Positions 27,795 through 37,415 are shown, counted from the first letter of the stretch. The stretch is 64,000 nucleotides of DNA from Billgrantia lactosivorans (GCF_003254665.1 NZ_QHGY01000007.1:1-64000), one strand, 5' to 3'. Numbers and translations are program-made. Notes: generated from the letters alone by a model not told the origin.

Positions 27795-28109
27795 TTGGCT
27801 GGCCGTATCGTGAAAGTTAGGGAAGCCAAGGAGTCAGTTGATTGGCCACGGAGCGAGCTACAATTTTGGAGAACGAAGAATTTGATAGATAAACTGCGCA
27901 ATGAGCGCATCGGCGTGTCCAATGCCGCCCAACTCCTCGGTGTCAGGGTCTCCGAGCTCAAGGAGGCACTGCGCCAGGGGACGGACCTTCGAGGCCACCC
28001 TCCTCCAACACCACTCATCAAGGGAGCTGGTTCTACCGGTACTCAGATGCTGTTCCGTCTCGGTGATGTCATGGACCTAGCTGAGAAGATAGGGAATGGG
28101 GACCGGTGA
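27795..28109 (+). CDS. Small DNA-binding-like hypothetical protein
   Basis: A frame of 104 residues with a helix-turn-helix-like stretch in the middle (GVSNAAQLLGVRVSELKEALRQG) and a C-terminal MLFRLGDVMDLAEKIG. This layout recalls small excisionase or MerR-like regulators. The start is uncertain: TTG at 27795 has a weak AGG site, and GTG at 27810 has none. The 200 bases between it and the lipoprotein gene hold nothing I recognise. It precedes topB. Confidence 0.45.
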   Translation: MAGRIVKVREAKESVDWPRSELQFWRTKNLIDKLRNERIGVSNAAQLLGVRVSELKEALRQGTDLRGHPPPTPLIKGAGSTGTQMLFRLGDVMDLAEKIGNGDR

Positions 28110-28211
28110 TGTCACTCAGGCCAAATCCTTCAATCCCGCGTTATCGTTTCTCCTTTCACCCCACCACAGGCTGACGGAGCCTGTTTCCCCATAATCTCAT
28201 GGGAGACAGAC

Positions 28212-30254
28212 ATGAAGCTTTTTCTCTGCGAGAAGCCGTCACAGGCCCGAGATATTGCCATGGTGCTGGGAGCAAATCAGAAAGATGACGGCTGCTTGCG
28301 CGGCCATGGCACCGTCGTCACCTGGGGCTTCGGGCATTTGCTCGAGCAGGCCCCGCCCGACGCTTATGACCCCGCGTTCAAGCGTTGGGCGCTTGATACC
28401 CTGCCGATCCTGCCGACGTCCTGGAAGTTGGAGGTCAAAAAGAGTGGACGCAAGCAGTTCGAGACGATCCGCAAGCTGCTGAGGGAGGCCACGGAAGTGG
28501 TGGTGGCCACCGATGCCGATCGCGAGGGTGAGACCATCGCCCGTGAGATCCTGGAGTACTGCGATTACCGCGGGCCTGTGAGCCGCCTGTGGCTGTCGGC
28601 ACTGGACGATACCTCCATCCGCAAGGCTCTGGCCGACATTCGTCCCGGAGACTCGACCTATCCGCTCTACCTGGCTGGCCTGGGGCGAAGCCGTGCCGAC
28701 TGGCTGGTCGGCATGAACCTGACCCGGGCCTACACTGTGATCGCCAAGCAACAGGGGCACGATGGGGTGCTGTCTGTCGGTCGAGTCCAGACGCCGACGC
28801 TGCGGCTTGTGGTGGACCGTGACCGAGAGATCGCGGACTTTGTGCCCAAGCCCTTCTGGGAGTTAGAGGGGCTGTTCCAGGCCAAGGGCAGTACTTTCAA
28901 GGCGAAGTGGAAGCCGCGGGACGAATCGCTGCTGGATGATGCGGGACGTTGCATCAACGAGGCTGCCGCCCGGGAGCTGGTCCAGCGTGCTTCTGACGGT
29001 GAAGGGCAGATCTCCCGTTTGGAGACGGCGCGCAAGAGGGAGGCGCCGCCGTTGGTGATGGATTTGGCCACGCTGCAGCAGGAGGCCTCGCGGCGCTATG
29101 GGTACGGGGCGCAGCAGGTGCTGGACGTTGCCCAGACGCTCTACGAGACCCACAAGGCGACCACCTATCCCAGGACCGATTGCCGCTACTTGCCGCTCTC
29201 TCAACTGGAGGAAGCCGAGGGGGTGATGACGGCGCTACTGAAAACGGATCCTGAACTTTCTCCGCTTCGCGATCATCTGGATCTGTCGCGCAAGAGCCGG
29301 GTCTGGAACGACAGCAAGATCACCGCTCACCACGGAATCATCCCAACCACCTCGCCTTGCGACATGTCCCGCATGAGTGAGCCGGAGCGGTATCTCTACG
29401 ATCTGATCCGTCGTCACTATCTCGCTCAGTTCCTGTCTCCCCACGAGTACGATCAGACCGATGTCGTCGTGAAGTTGGCGGGAGAGGACTTCGTGGCCAC
29501 CGGCCGGCAGGTCCAGGTCGAGGGGTGGCGAGTGCTGTTCACGAAGGCAGCGAAGGAGAGCGAGGAGGAGGCCGGCGGTACGGAAGGAGAAAACGCTGGC
29601 CAGGCGTTACCGGCACTGTACCAGGGAGAGGTGTGCCCGGTGCGTTCTCTCGAGGTAATGACCAAGCAGACGACCCCGCCCAAACCCTTCACGGAAGGGA
29701 CGTTGATCTCGGCGATGAAGCACGCGGCCCGCTTTGTCACCGATGAACGGCTGAAGGTCAGGCTCAAGGAGACGGCGGGCATCGGCACCGAGGCAACCCG
29801 GGCGGGGATCATCGAGACGCTGTTGAAGCGGGGTTTCCTGAGGAAGCAGAAACGCGCCTTGGTCTCAACGCTCACGGCCCGTCAGCTCATCGATGCCCTA
29901 CCCGCCACGGTGACCGATCCGGGGATGACTGCCCTGTGGGAGCAAGCACTGGATGTAGTGGCGGCACGGCGGCTGCCGCTCGATGAGTTCATGGCGCGCC
30001 AGACAATCTTGATCAACAGGCTGGTCAAGCATGCGGCGGGGATAACTATGTCGCTGCCTCAGCAGCAACCGGCGCAGAAGTGCCCCGACTGCGGGGCGCC
30101 GATGCTCAAGCGCAAGGGCAGGAGCGGACCTTTTCTGGGCTGTAGCCGCTACCCTGAATGCAGAGGGATCGTGAACCTCGGGAAGCAGCGAGGGAAGGCT
30201 AAGGGGGTTGGACCGCAAGGTCGCGGGGATAAAGGGAGTGTTGCCAATGGCTGA
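28212..30254 (+). CDS. topB: DNA topoisomerase III
   Basis: A 680-residue type IA topoisomerase. The TOPRIM domain is seen in KLFLCEKPSQARDIA and ATDADREGETIAREIL. The catalytic Tyr is in TTYPRTDCRYL near residue 323. A C-terminal zinc finger CPDCGAPMLKRK...CSRYPEC is present near residues 619-645, and a basic tail follows. The protein unlinks DNA intermediates during element replication or transfer and is a constant member of this ICE family. A GGGAGA site precedes the ATG. Confidence 0.96.
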   Translation: MKLFLCEKPSQARDIAMVLGANQKDDGCLRGHGTVVTWGFGHLLEQAPPDAYDPAFKRWALDTLPILPTSWKLEVKKSGRKQFETIRKLLREATEVVVATDADREGETIAREILEYCDYRGPVSRLWLSALDDTSIRKALADIRPGDSTYPLYLAGLGRSRADWLVGMNLTRAYTVIAKQQGHDGVLSVGRVQTPTLRLVVDRDREIADFVPKPFWELEGLFQAKGSTFKAKWKPRDESLLDDAGRCINEAAARELVQRASDGEGQISRLETARKREAPPLVMDLATLQQEASRRYGYGAQQVLDVAQTLYETHKATTYPRTDCRYLPLSQLEEAEGVMTALLKTDPELSPLRDHLDLSRKSRVWNDSKITAHHGIIPTTSPCDMSRMSEPERYLYDLIRRHYLAQFLSPHEYDQTDVVVKLAGEDFVATGRQVQVEGWRVLFTKAAKESEEEAGGTEGENAGQALPALYQGEVCPVRSLEVMTKQTTPPKPFTEGTLISAMKHAARFVTDERLKVRLKETAGIGTEATRAGIIETLLKRGFLRKQKRALVSTLTARQLIDALPATVTDPGMTALWEQALDVVAARRLPLDEFMARQTILINRLVKHAAGITMSLPQQQPAQKCPDCGAPMLKRKGRSGPFLGCSRYPECRGIVNLGKQRGKAKGVGPQGRGDKGSVANG

Positions 30255-30929
30255 GCAGTGGAGGGACTACATGATGTGGCTATAGTTCAGTCGTCGGGCC
30301 ACTTATCCTATTGAATTACCGTGGTGAAGACTTCGTCCATGTGTTGACCGCCAAGGCTAGGCTGCCATAATGACAGGCGTACCCCGCTGGTCACTGGCGG
30401 TCATCAGTGACGCCCTTTGAGTCCTCAGTGGCTCAATTGACCCCCAAGTCTCCCGCGCCTCGTGCAAGGAGACATCCCCACGCCACCTTACGCATGCCGT
30501 GGCACCAGGTTGCACTGTCGGGGATTCGAGGCTCCCTTTACCTAGGTCAGCCTGGTGAGCTGGCCACCCTTCTACTTCCATGCAGTCTGACCAGTGAGCG
30601 ATCTCTGCCTTGGGATTGCTCGCTGGCCGGATTGTCATGACTTCACGCTGGCGGTGCCCGCCGCTTGAACACTGGGCTCCCTTTGTGCGGGGATACCGTG
30701 CATATTCGCGAGACGCGAAGTACCGATCGTTACGCCGCCATAGGATCGGGTGTGAGGTTGTCGGCATGGCTGAGAGGGACGTGACCGACGTCGAACATAG
30801 TGGCCCCTTCGTGTGATCTACCTTCTCCGGCGGGTAGAGGCTAACTCAGGCATTCTCTGCTTCACCTAATCGAGACCGGGGCGCTCCCAAACCGGAGCGC
30901 CTGGCTTGCGAAATAGTCGCTGGACACGC
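30255..30929. other. Long non-coding interval with RNA-like helices
   Basis: No gene is convincing here. A 136-codon minus-strand frame (30357-30767) lacks a ribosome site and domain. Several inverted repeats are visible: GTCACTG/CAGTGAC at 30390-30411, CACCAGG/CCTGGTG at 30503-30557, and a GC-rich stem at 30880-30901. The layout could be a structured RNA or the remains of a group II intron without its reverse transcriptase. The last stem may be a terminator ahead of the transfer operon. Confidence 0.4.
30880..30901. terminator. Inverted repeat ahead of the transfer operon
   Basis: An 8-bp stem (GGCGCTCC / GGAGCGCC) with a 6-nt loop and no T run. It lies 30 bases before the second TTAACATT motif, matching the arrangement at 37.4 kb. 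Confidence 0.45.
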
Positions 30930-30941
30930 TTAACATTCCCT
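30930..30941 (+). promoter_or_regulatory. TTAACATT motif upstream of the PilL-N gene
   Basis: The sequence CTTAACATTCCC begins here, 77 bases before the start codon of the first transfer gene. Confidence 0.6.
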
Positions 30942-31006
30942 GTCGATCCCCCTGTTCCTCCACGGCACTGTGAATCTGCTTTCGATCAGAGCTTCGCGAG
31001 GCCGAC

Positions 31007-31678
31007 ATGGTGCGATCTATCCCTCGATTTCTTACCTGTAGCATGGCCGTGGCCTTGCTGGTCGGCTGTGCTGACCAGTTGCATCGGTCGTCGACCGAGC
31101 ATGCCGAGGCGACGCAGGTCGACGAGGCTAGCGCCCTGGAAATTGCACCTCGCGGTGAGCCCCAGACCGTTTACCGGGAGCAAGATGCCACCACCGCCCC
31201 GAATGCGCTCCGGACGGGTGTGGTGGAGGCGGATGGCCATGCACATGAGCTGCCGACAATCGAAGTGTTGCGCACGGCTCGATACCAGCTGGTGTCCACA
31301 CGGGCCCCGCTGGGGCAGCGGCAGTTGCTCGAGCAGTACGTGAATGTGCGCGTCCCGTCGGACGTGTCCACCACGGTAGGTGATGGGATCGAATATGCCC
31401 TGCGAAATACCGGCTACTCGCTGTGCCACCCCAATGCCAATCCTCAGCGCTGGTTATTCAGCCGGCCGCTGCCGGCGATCCATTACCGGCTGGGGCCCAT
31501 GCCGCTCCGCGAGGCACTGCAGGTGCTCGCCGGCGATGCCTGGGAGCTTGATGTCGATCCCGTGCGGCGGGAGGTCTGCTTCGAGCAGCGGGGCATCCGT
31601 GCAGCGGGGACGCTGGGTGTGGCTCATTCCTTGGTAGGTACTCCAGGTATCAATACAGCGGAGGCAGGCGATGAGTGA
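31007..31678 (+). CDS. PilL N-terminal domain lipoprotein (TIGR03748-like)
   Basis: A 223-residue exported protein with a lipobox (ALLVGC, Cys near residue 21). After a variable linker comes the PilL-N core: YQLVSTRAPLGQRQLLEQYVNVRVP, VGDGIEYALRNTGYSLC, and LPAIHYRLGPMPLREALQVLAG. It belongs to the set of envelope proteins specific to this type of transfer system. It is the first gene of a unit that runs through traD and TIGR03747. It overlaps the next gene by eight bases. Confidence 0.82.
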   Translation: MVRSIPRFLTCSMAVALLVGCADQLHRSSTEHAEATQVDEASALEIAPRGEPQTVYREQDATTAPNALRTGVVEADGHAHELPTIEVLRTARYQLVSTRAPLGQRQLLEQYVNVRVPSDVSTTVGDGIEYALRNTGYSLCHPNANPQRWLFSRPLPAIHYRLGPMPLREALQVLAGDAWELDVDPVRREVCFEQRGIRAAGTLGVAHSLVGTPGINTAEAGDE

Positions 31679-32507
31679 CGACGCCAACAAGCGCGCCCAG
31701 ACGAGGAGAGGGATGAGCATGATGTCGCAAGATTGGAAGGTATGGCGCAGCGGGCCGGCCTTCGGCATCGGTGCCGCCTTATGTCTCGGGTTGTTGGCTT
31801 TCCCAGCGTCGGCCCAGACGTTGGTACCGGGGGACGGCCAGACGAATTCCCAAGACACGAGTGGTATCGAGGAGCGGGACAGCCAGATCCGCGACTCACA
31901 GCGCGCCGAGGCCCGCGAGTGGGGCTTGGACGAGCGGGAGTGGCAGCGCTACGAGGCGCTGATGGAGGGCTCGCGCGGGATTTGGTCACCGGACCTCGAT
32001 CCGCTGACGGCGCTGGGCATCGAGGCGGAGACAGCGGAGGAGCGTCGCCGCTACGCCGAGATGCTGGTCGAGGTAGAGAGGGAAAGAGTCGAGCGCGAGC
32101 TCGCCTTCCAGCGCGCCTATGATGAGGCCTGGCAGCGCCTTTATCCCAACGAAATGCCTGTCGAGCAGTTCCTGCTGGGCGATTCTGGCCAGGCTGGGCA
32201 GGGGAGCGTGACCTTTCTCCAAGACGCCGGCAGTTCGGCCGGTTCCTCGCGCTTGAGCGTGCATGTAGCGGCCCAGGGGTGTGCCAGCTGTGACGCCACT
32301 ATCCGGGAGCTGCTGGACAGCGGTGTGCCCATGGATGTCTTCGTCATCGACTCGGAGGGTGACGACACCGTCATTCGACAGTGGGCCCGGGACAATTCAA
32401 TCCCGGTGAGCCGTGTGCAGTCTCGTGAGATCACGCTCAACCATGGGAGGACGGATGCATCCCTGGGCGTGACGCGGGACAGCGTGCCCCAGATCTTTCC
32501 TCGGTAG
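31671..32507 (+). CDS. TIGR03759 family ICE protein
   Basis: A 278-residue exported protein with an N-terminal hydrophobic segment (FGIGAALCLGLLAFPASA). The conserved part has REWGLDEREWQRYEALMEGSRGIWSPDLDPLTALGI, then a helical EERRRYAEMLVEVERERVERELAFQRAYDEAW. The C-terminal third has a thioredoxin-like QGCASCDATIRELLDSGVPMDVFVID with a CXXC pair. It may help disulfide handling in the periplasmic part of the transfer apparatus. The start at 31671 overlaps the upstream gene and has a GGAGG site; a Met 14 codons later is a possible alternative. Confidence 0.82.
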   Translation: MSDDANKRAQTRRGMSMMSQDWKVWRSGPAFGIGAALCLGLLAFPASAQTLVPGDGQTNSQDTSGIEERDSQIRDSQRAEAREWGLDEREWQRYEALMEGSRGIWSPDLDPLTALGIEAETAEERRRYAEMLVEVERERVERELAFQRAYDEAWQRLYPNEMPVEQFLLGDSGQAGQGSVTFLQDAGSSAGSSRLSVHVAAQGCASCDATIRELLDSGVPMDVFVIDSEGDDTVIRQWARDNSIPVSRVQSREITLNHGRTDASLGVTRDSVPQIFPR

Positions 32508-32521
32508 GCAGGGTTCTGGCG

Positions 32522-33316
32522 ATGCGTTTCCGGCGTTCGCAGACCACCATGCTTCGTCTCTGGTGCTGCTATCTCGGGCTGTGGTTTGTCTTGGCTGCCA
32601 TTCCGGTGTCGGCAACGGCCGGCAACGATATACCCGAGGCCTATGTTGTCGCGGCACAGCGCCATGGCGTGCCGCCTGAGGTGCTGTATGCCGTGGCACT
32701 GACGGAATCCAAGGTCCCGCTGGCGCATACGCTGCGTCCCTGGCCCTGGACGCTGAATGTCGCGGGACAGAGCTACTACTTCGAGACGCGGGCGGAGGCC
32801 TGCGAGGCGTTGACTCGCGCGCTGTTCGAGACCGAGTTGATTGACGTGGGCGTGGCACAGCTCAATCTCCGCTGGCAGCCTCAGCTGTTCGGTGCAGGCA
32901 ATCGCTTCGTGGACCCCTGTGATGCCCTCGATCCCTACGCCAATCTGGATGAGGCGGCGAAGCTGTTGCGTTCGCACTATGACGCCAGTGGCAGCCAGGA
33001 CTGGGTGGCGGCCGCGGGGCGGTATCACCGTCCCGCCGGTGGCGCGCCGGCGTCACGCTACCGGCGAGCGGTGGCGGCCAATCTCGAACGCCTGGATGAC
33101 GGCACGCGTCAGGTGGATGCGGCGGGTGGCGTCCAGTTCGCCTCGGCCGAGAACATTTCGCTTTCGACCGCATCATCCTCGACCGCGACTGCCGTCGAAC
33201 CCGAACCCCTCAATGCCGATACTTCCCTGGTCTGGGTCGCTCCCTTGAAACCGGCTCAGTGGGTCGATCCGGAGAGACGCTGGGATCGGCTCGTTGCGTC
33301 GGTGGCGGCACATTGA
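32522..33316 (+). CDS. Lytic transglycosylase (SLT domain)
   Basis: A 264-residue exported protein with a hydrophobic start (CCYLGLWFVLAAIPVSATA). The SLT-type domain begins near residue 37 and has the catalytic Glu at about residue 62 in AVALTES, with VGVAQLNLRW later. It cuts peptidoglycan so that the transfer channel can be assembled, the role of VirB1-type proteins. The C-terminal 80 residues are Ser/Thr/Ala-rich. It stands 14 bp after the previous gene. Confidence 0.85.
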   Translation: MRFRRSQTTMLRLWCCYLGLWFVLAAIPVSATAGNDIPEAYVVAAQRHGVPPEVLYAVALTESKVPLAHTLRPWPWTLNVAGQSYYFETRAEACEALTRALFETELIDVGVAQLNLRWQPQLFGAGNRFVDPCDALDPYANLDEAAKLLRSHYDASGSQDWVAAAGRYHRPAGGAPASRYRRAVAANLERLDDGTRQVDAAGGVQFASAENISLSTASSSTATAVEPEPLNADTSLVWVAPLKPAQWVDPERRWDRLVASVAAH

Positions 33317-33332
33317 TTTGAAGGAAACACTC

Positions 33333-33884
33333 ATGAAGACACCCTTGATCACCATGGTCGGCCTGGTCGCTTCGACTGTCGTTCTCTCCGGCCACGCACA
33401 GCAACCGCCGCGGCCGCCGGGATTACCCGAATTGACGGTGGTGGCTGACCACGGTGGCGAACCCGCCCGGCCGTACTACGTTGCTATCGGCATGGCCGGG
33501 GTAGACGAGGAGGACGGCTATGTGCCCGATCCCTCGGCGCCGGTGTCCATCGACGAGCGCGACATGCTCCCGGTGGAGAGTGAGACCCTGTCGCCCGGAC
33601 GAGTCCAGCCCCGGTCATTGGAATTGCCCCCGAGCATGACGCCGTTCTTTCTGGTCGGCGCTGACGATCTTTCGGTGGAGTGGTTGAAGCAGCGTGGGGC
33701 CATCCTTCGGGAGATGAATGCCGTGGGCTTGGTGGTCCAGGTGGCTGGTTTGGAGGAGCTGGAGCGGCTCAGAGACCTGGGGCAGGGGCTGGAAATGCGG
33801 CCGGTATCCGCTGACGACCTGGCGGAGCGGTTGGGGTTGTCGAAATACCCGGTACTGATTACCGCCGACAACATCGAGCAGTGA
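33333..33884 (+). CDS. TIGR03765 family ICE protein
   Basis: A 183-residue exported protein with a signal peptide (ITMVGLVASTVVLSGHA). The family core is LPELTVVADHGGEPARPYY and, near the end, PFFLVGADDLSVEWLKQRGAIL...GLVVQVAGLEEL...LSKYPVLIT. The start has an AAGGA site; an upstream in-frame ATG is within the transglycosylase gene and less likely. It is a standard member of the PFGI-1 transfer block just ahead of traD. Its biochemical role is unknown. Confidence 0.82.
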   Translation: MKTPLITMVGLVASTVVLSGHAQQPPRPPGLPELTVVADHGGEPARPYYVAIGMAGVDEEDGYVPDPSAPVSIDERDMLPVESETLSPGRVQPRSLELPPSMTPFFLVGADDLSVEWLKQRGAILREMNAVGLVVQVAGLEELERLRDLGQGLEMRPVSADDLAERLGLSKYPVLITADNIEQ

Positions 33885-33898
33885 GGGAGGAAGGCACC

Positions 33899-34453
33899 GT
33901 GACTTTGATGCTTCCCGACACTGCCTTCGATGCACTGGACGTACCGCAACTTGGCCATCAGCCCGAGGATGCCGAGCGACGTATTTTGCTCGCGGCGCGA
34001 TTGATCCAGCTCGGCGTGCTTGCCTGCCGTCGGCTGGATCGACCGCTCAAGGTGACGACCCTGCTGCCCCTGGTAGAGCGCATCGAGGCCCTGGACGCCC
34101 TGGCGATCGACTTTGCCGCTGTGGTGTTGCCGGCGGAGGCTTGGCAACGGATTGCCGCGAAGCTGGCGGGGTTCGGGGAGCGCTCGATACCCCGAGCCTA
34201 CCAGGGACGCGACAAGCGCATCCCCGCCCTGTGGCTCTATCTACGCGAGGCACCCTGCGAGAACCCGGAGGCATCCCGTCTCCTGGATGGCTTCGCTTCC
34301 GCCTGCCGCTACGACAGTGCCCATTACAACGCCATCCTCGCCAACCTGGCCGGTGAAGGGATCCTCGAATCGGCGGCCGTGCAAGTGCTGGAGCGTCTCG
34401 ACGGCGGCAGCGAAAACGGATCGGCCGCCATCGAGAAGGAGGGCTCGGCGTGA
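33899..34453 (+). CDS. Hypothetical protein preceding traD
   Basis: A 184-residue, mostly helical cytoplasmic protein that I cannot place in a family. Two similar helical halves are suggested: LILLAARLIQLGVLACRRLD-like in the first, and ALWLYLREAPC...LLDGFASACRYDSAHYNAILANLAG in the second. The frame opens earlier, but the GTG at 33899 lies five bases after a GGGAGGAAGG site. Its last four bases overlap the traD start. An accessory role in coupling is possible but unsupported. Confidence 0.6.
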   Translation: MTLMLPDTAFDALDVPQLGHQPEDAERRILLAARLIQLGVLACRRLDRPLKVTTLLPLVERIEALDALAIDFAAVVLPAEAWQRIAAKLAGFGERSIPRAYQGRDKRIPALWLYLREAPCENPEASRLLDGFASACRYDSAHYNAILANLAGEGILESAAVQVLERLDGGSENGSAAIEKEGSA

Positions 34454-36636
34454 ACCAGACCCATCCCCTCGAGTCGCTGTTGCGGCCTGCCGTGGAGCTG
34501 AACACGGCGGTTGTGTGTTTCGCCTGTGCTCTGATGTGTGTGTTCGCACCATGGGCCTTGGCGTTGACGCCCAGCGTGGGGATCGGCATGGCCTTTGCCT
34601 TCATGGGCTTCGGCCTGTGGCGGGGGAGGCAGGCGTGGATCGTCTTGCGGTATCGCCGCAACATGCGCCGCCTGCCTCGCTTCGCCCTGCGCTGCGACCA
34701 GGTCCCGGTGAGTACCCGGAGCCTGTGGCTGGGCAAGGGCTTCAAGTGGGAGGCCAGGCATACCCAGCGACTTCACGAGAGCCAGCAGCCCGAGGCCGAG
34801 CGCTATATCAAGCCATCGCGTCCCTATCGGATTGCCCGCCATCTGGAGAATCGTCTGGAACGTGTCCGCTCCCTCTCTTTCCTGATTCGGCTCCTAAGCG
34901 CGAACAGCGCCCTCAATCCCTTCCGCCCCCTGCCGCCGGTCGGGGGGATTCCCGCCTTGCATGCCGTGGAGTGGCGGGAGATAGACGTGCGCCTGCCACT
35001 GGGCGAGCGGGTGGCACATACGCTGGTGGAGGGCACGACTCGGGTCGGCAAGACTCGCCTGGCCGAGGTGATGATCACCCAGGACATCGCTCGGGCGGCT
35101 CAGGATGTGGTGATCTGCTTCGACCCCAAGGGCGATAGCGACCTGCTGATCCGCATGTACATCGAGGCGCTGCGGGCAGGACGTGGCGACGAGTTCTATG
35201 TCTTCCACTTGGGCTATCCCGGAATAAGCGCTCGCTACAATGCGGTAGGACGCTTCGGGCGGATCAGCGAGGTGGCGACCCGCATCTCCGGTCAACTGTC
35301 CGGCGAGGGCAACAGTGCGGCATTCAGGGAGTTCGCCTGGCGCTTCGTGAATATCGTGGCAAGGGCACGCCACTCCCTGGGACAACGGCCCACCTATGAC
35401 CAGATCCTCTCCGATGTGGTCAATATCGATGGCCTAATGATCGAGTACGCCCAGCAGACCTTGGCGAAGCACGATGCCCATGCCTGGGACCGAATCAGCG
35501 AAATCGAGGGCAAGCTCAACGACAAGAACATCCCCATGGCCATGAAGGGCCGCGACAAGCGTGTGGTGGCAATCGAGCAGTATCTGCAGCAGGCCCGGAT
35601 ACGCGATGCCGTGCTCGAGGGCTTGAGGTCCGCAGTGCGTTACGACAAGACCTACTTCGACAAGATCGTCGCCAGCCTGCTGCCTCTACTGGAGAAGCTG
35701 ACCACGGGGCGCATCGCCGAACTGCTCTCGCCGGACTACCACGACCTGGAGGACCCGCGGCCGATCTTCGACTGGCAGCAGATCATCCGCAAGCGGGGCA
35801 TCGTCTACGTCGGGCTCGATGCGCTTTCCGATTTCGAGGTCGCCCAGGCGGTGGGCAACTCGATGTTCGCTGATCTGGTGTCGGTGGCGGGCTACATCTA
35901 CAAGCACGGTATCGACGATGGGTTGCCCAAGGTGGACGGTGGCGGATCCGGCAAAGTGGCAATCAACCTGCACTGCGACGAGTTCAACGAGCTGATGGGC
36001 GATGAGTTCATCCCGCTGATCAACAAAGGCGGCGGCGCGGGGATCCAGGTGACGGCCTATACCCAGACCATGAGCGACATTGAGGCGCGTATCGGCAGCA
36101 CCGCCAAGGCGGGCCAGGTCATCGGCAACTTCAACAACCTGATCATGTTGCGCGTGCGCGAGGAGCGAACCGCCAGGCTACTCACCGACCAACTGCGCAA
36201 GGTCAACGTGGCCTCCCGCATGCTGGTGTCCATGGCCGGCGACAACCCGGATGTCGACTCCTCGGTCGACTTCACGAGCTCCGGGGGCGACCGGATCAGC
36301 ACCGTTCAGGTGCCCATGATCGAGTCGGCCGACGTGGTGAGCCTGCCCAAGGGGCAGGCCTTCGCATTGCTCGAGGGCGGACAACTCTGGAAGATCCGCA
36401 TGCCGTTACCGCTGCCCGACAAGGGCAAGAATCTCCCCAGCAACATTCAGGACATCGCCGAGGACATGCGGGCACGATACAGCACCGCCGAGCGGTGGTG
36501 GGAGGATGTCATGCCGCCACCTATCCATTTCGACCCGCCGCAACTTGGGGAAGTAGCAAACCAGGCAACTTACCAACCGCCCCCCGTCGGGCCCTTGGAC
36601 ATGGGGGAGGCCAGCGATGTGCCGTGGCAGGAGTGA
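34450..36636 (+). CDS. traD: Type IV coupling protein TraD
   Basis: A 728-residue coupling ATPase of the SXT/ICE TraD family (TIGR03743, from memory) that brings the DNA-relaxase complex to the transfer channel. Two N-terminal transmembrane segments lie near residues 18-55. Walker A is GTTRVGKTRLAE near residue 197, followed by the FDPKGDSDLL segment near 223. Walker B lies in the NLHCDEFNEL stretch near residue 508, and the C-terminal AYTQTMSDIEARIGS motif is present. The GTG start overlaps the upstream stop. Without a visible relaxase its cargo is unclear. Confidence 0.93.
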   Translation: MNQTHPLESLLRPAVELNTAVVCFACALMCVFAPWALALTPSVGIGMAFAFMGFGLWRGRQAWIVLRYRRNMRRLPRFALRCDQVPVSTRSLWLGKGFKWEARHTQRLHESQQPEAERYIKPSRPYRIARHLENRLERVRSLSFLIRLLSANSALNPFRPLPPVGGIPALHAVEWREIDVRLPLGERVAHTLVEGTTRVGKTRLAEVMITQDIARAAQDVVICFDPKGDSDLLIRMYIEALRAGRGDEFYVFHLGYPGISARYNAVGRFGRISEVATRISGQLSGEGNSAAFREFAWRFVNIVARARHSLGQRPTYDQILSDVVNIDGLMIEYAQQTLAKHDAHAWDRISEIEGKLNDKNIPMAMKGRDKRVVAIEQYLQQARIRDAVLEGLRSAVRYDKTYFDKIVASLLPLLEKLTTGRIAELLSPDYHDLEDPRPIFDWQQIIRKRGIVYVGLDALSDFEVAQAVGNSMFADLVSVAGYIYKHGIDDGLPKVDGGGSGKVAINLHCDEFNELMGDEFIPLINKGGGAGIQVTAYTQTMSDIEARIGSTAKAGQVIGNFNNLIMLRVREERTARLLTDQLRKVNVASRMLVSMAGDNPDVDSSVDFTSSGGDRISTVQVPMIESADVVSLPKGQAFALLEGGQLWKIRMPLPLPDKGKNLPSNIQDIAEDMRARYSTAERWWEDVMPPPIHFDPPQLGEVANQATYQPPPVGPLDMGEASDVPWQE

Positions 36637-36686
36637 TGCCGAACAATCCGGCGCTCGGTCGAAGATGACGCGAGGGAGGGTAGCTT

Positions 36687-37385
36687 ATGACCACGCAGAC
36701 CGCTGAACGGACCCACGAACGCCGCGGCGGGCTCTTCTCGCGTTCGATCGGCATCCCCATGCAGCTGGTCGGTATCCTGCTGGTGTCCCTGCTGTGTTCG
36801 ATCCTGATCGAGTGGGCGGGAATCTTCTGGGAATGGTGGGCTCAGCCAGGAGCCGAACACGCTCGAATGACCATGGAGCGCGAGATGGGCTGGTTGGATA
36901 GCGAGTTCTCGCGATCGCTGGTGGTCTCGCGGCCGGTGGAGTCTGCCACCTGGTTCATCGGGATGTCGTATGAGTGGGTCTTCGTCAAGACCGGCATCTC
37001 CCCCTTCCTGGAGAGCAATGCCAACAGCGGTGGCTGGCTGGGCACGCTGAACCAATACATGCAGGCTGCGGTCTATGTCACGCTGATGACTTTGACCCGG
37101 GTCGTGATCCTGGTTTTGACCTCGCCACTGTTCGCCCTGGCCGGTCTGGTGGGAGTGGTCGATGGTCTGGTGCGACGAGACTTGCGGCGTTTCGGGGCGG
37201 GACGTGAGTCCGCTTTCATTTATCACCATGCCAAGCGCATGGTCGGACCGGTCTTCGTGGTCGGTTGGATCATCTACTTGAGCGTACCTTTCGCCATTCA
37301 TCCCAATGTGTTTCTGCTGCCCTGCGCGGCCCTGTTTGGCTTGTTGGTGAGTGTCGCCACGGGGAGCTTCAAGAAGTACCTGTAA
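36687..37385 (+). CDS. TIGR03747 family ICE membrane protein
   Basis: A 232-residue inner-membrane protein with about four transmembrane segments (near residues 20-45, 115-150, 180-200 and 205-225). Family features are an EWAGIFWEWW motif after the first helix, the stretch ESATWFIGMSYEWVFVKTGI, and the C-terminal GLLVSVATGSFKKYL. It follows traD in all members of this ICE group and is thought to belong to the same membrane complex. A GAGGG site precedes it, and a strong terminator closes this unit. Confidence 0.88.
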   Translation: MTTQTAERTHERRGGLFSRSIGIPMQLVGILLVSLLCSILIEWAGIFWEWWAQPGAEHARMTMEREMGWLDSEFSRSLVVSRPVESATWFIGMSYEWVFVKTGISPFLESNANSGGWLGTLNQYMQAAVYVTLMTLTRVVILVLTSPLFALAGLVGVVDGLVRRDLRRFGAGRESAFIYHHAKRMVGPVFVVGWIIYLSVPFAIHPNVFLLPCAALFGLLVSVATGSFKKYL

Positions 37386-37415
37386 TCCACCATTCCCCTG
37401 CACGTTCCCTGCTTT

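Noticed and set aside
30281..30310. tRNA-like start (GGCTATAGTTCAGTCGTC) after topB
   Set aside because: It resembles a tRNA D-arm, but no anticodon or T arm follows.
30357..30767. 136-codon minus-strand gene
   Set aside because: No ribosome site, no recognisable domain, and it lies over inverted repeats; treated as non-coding.
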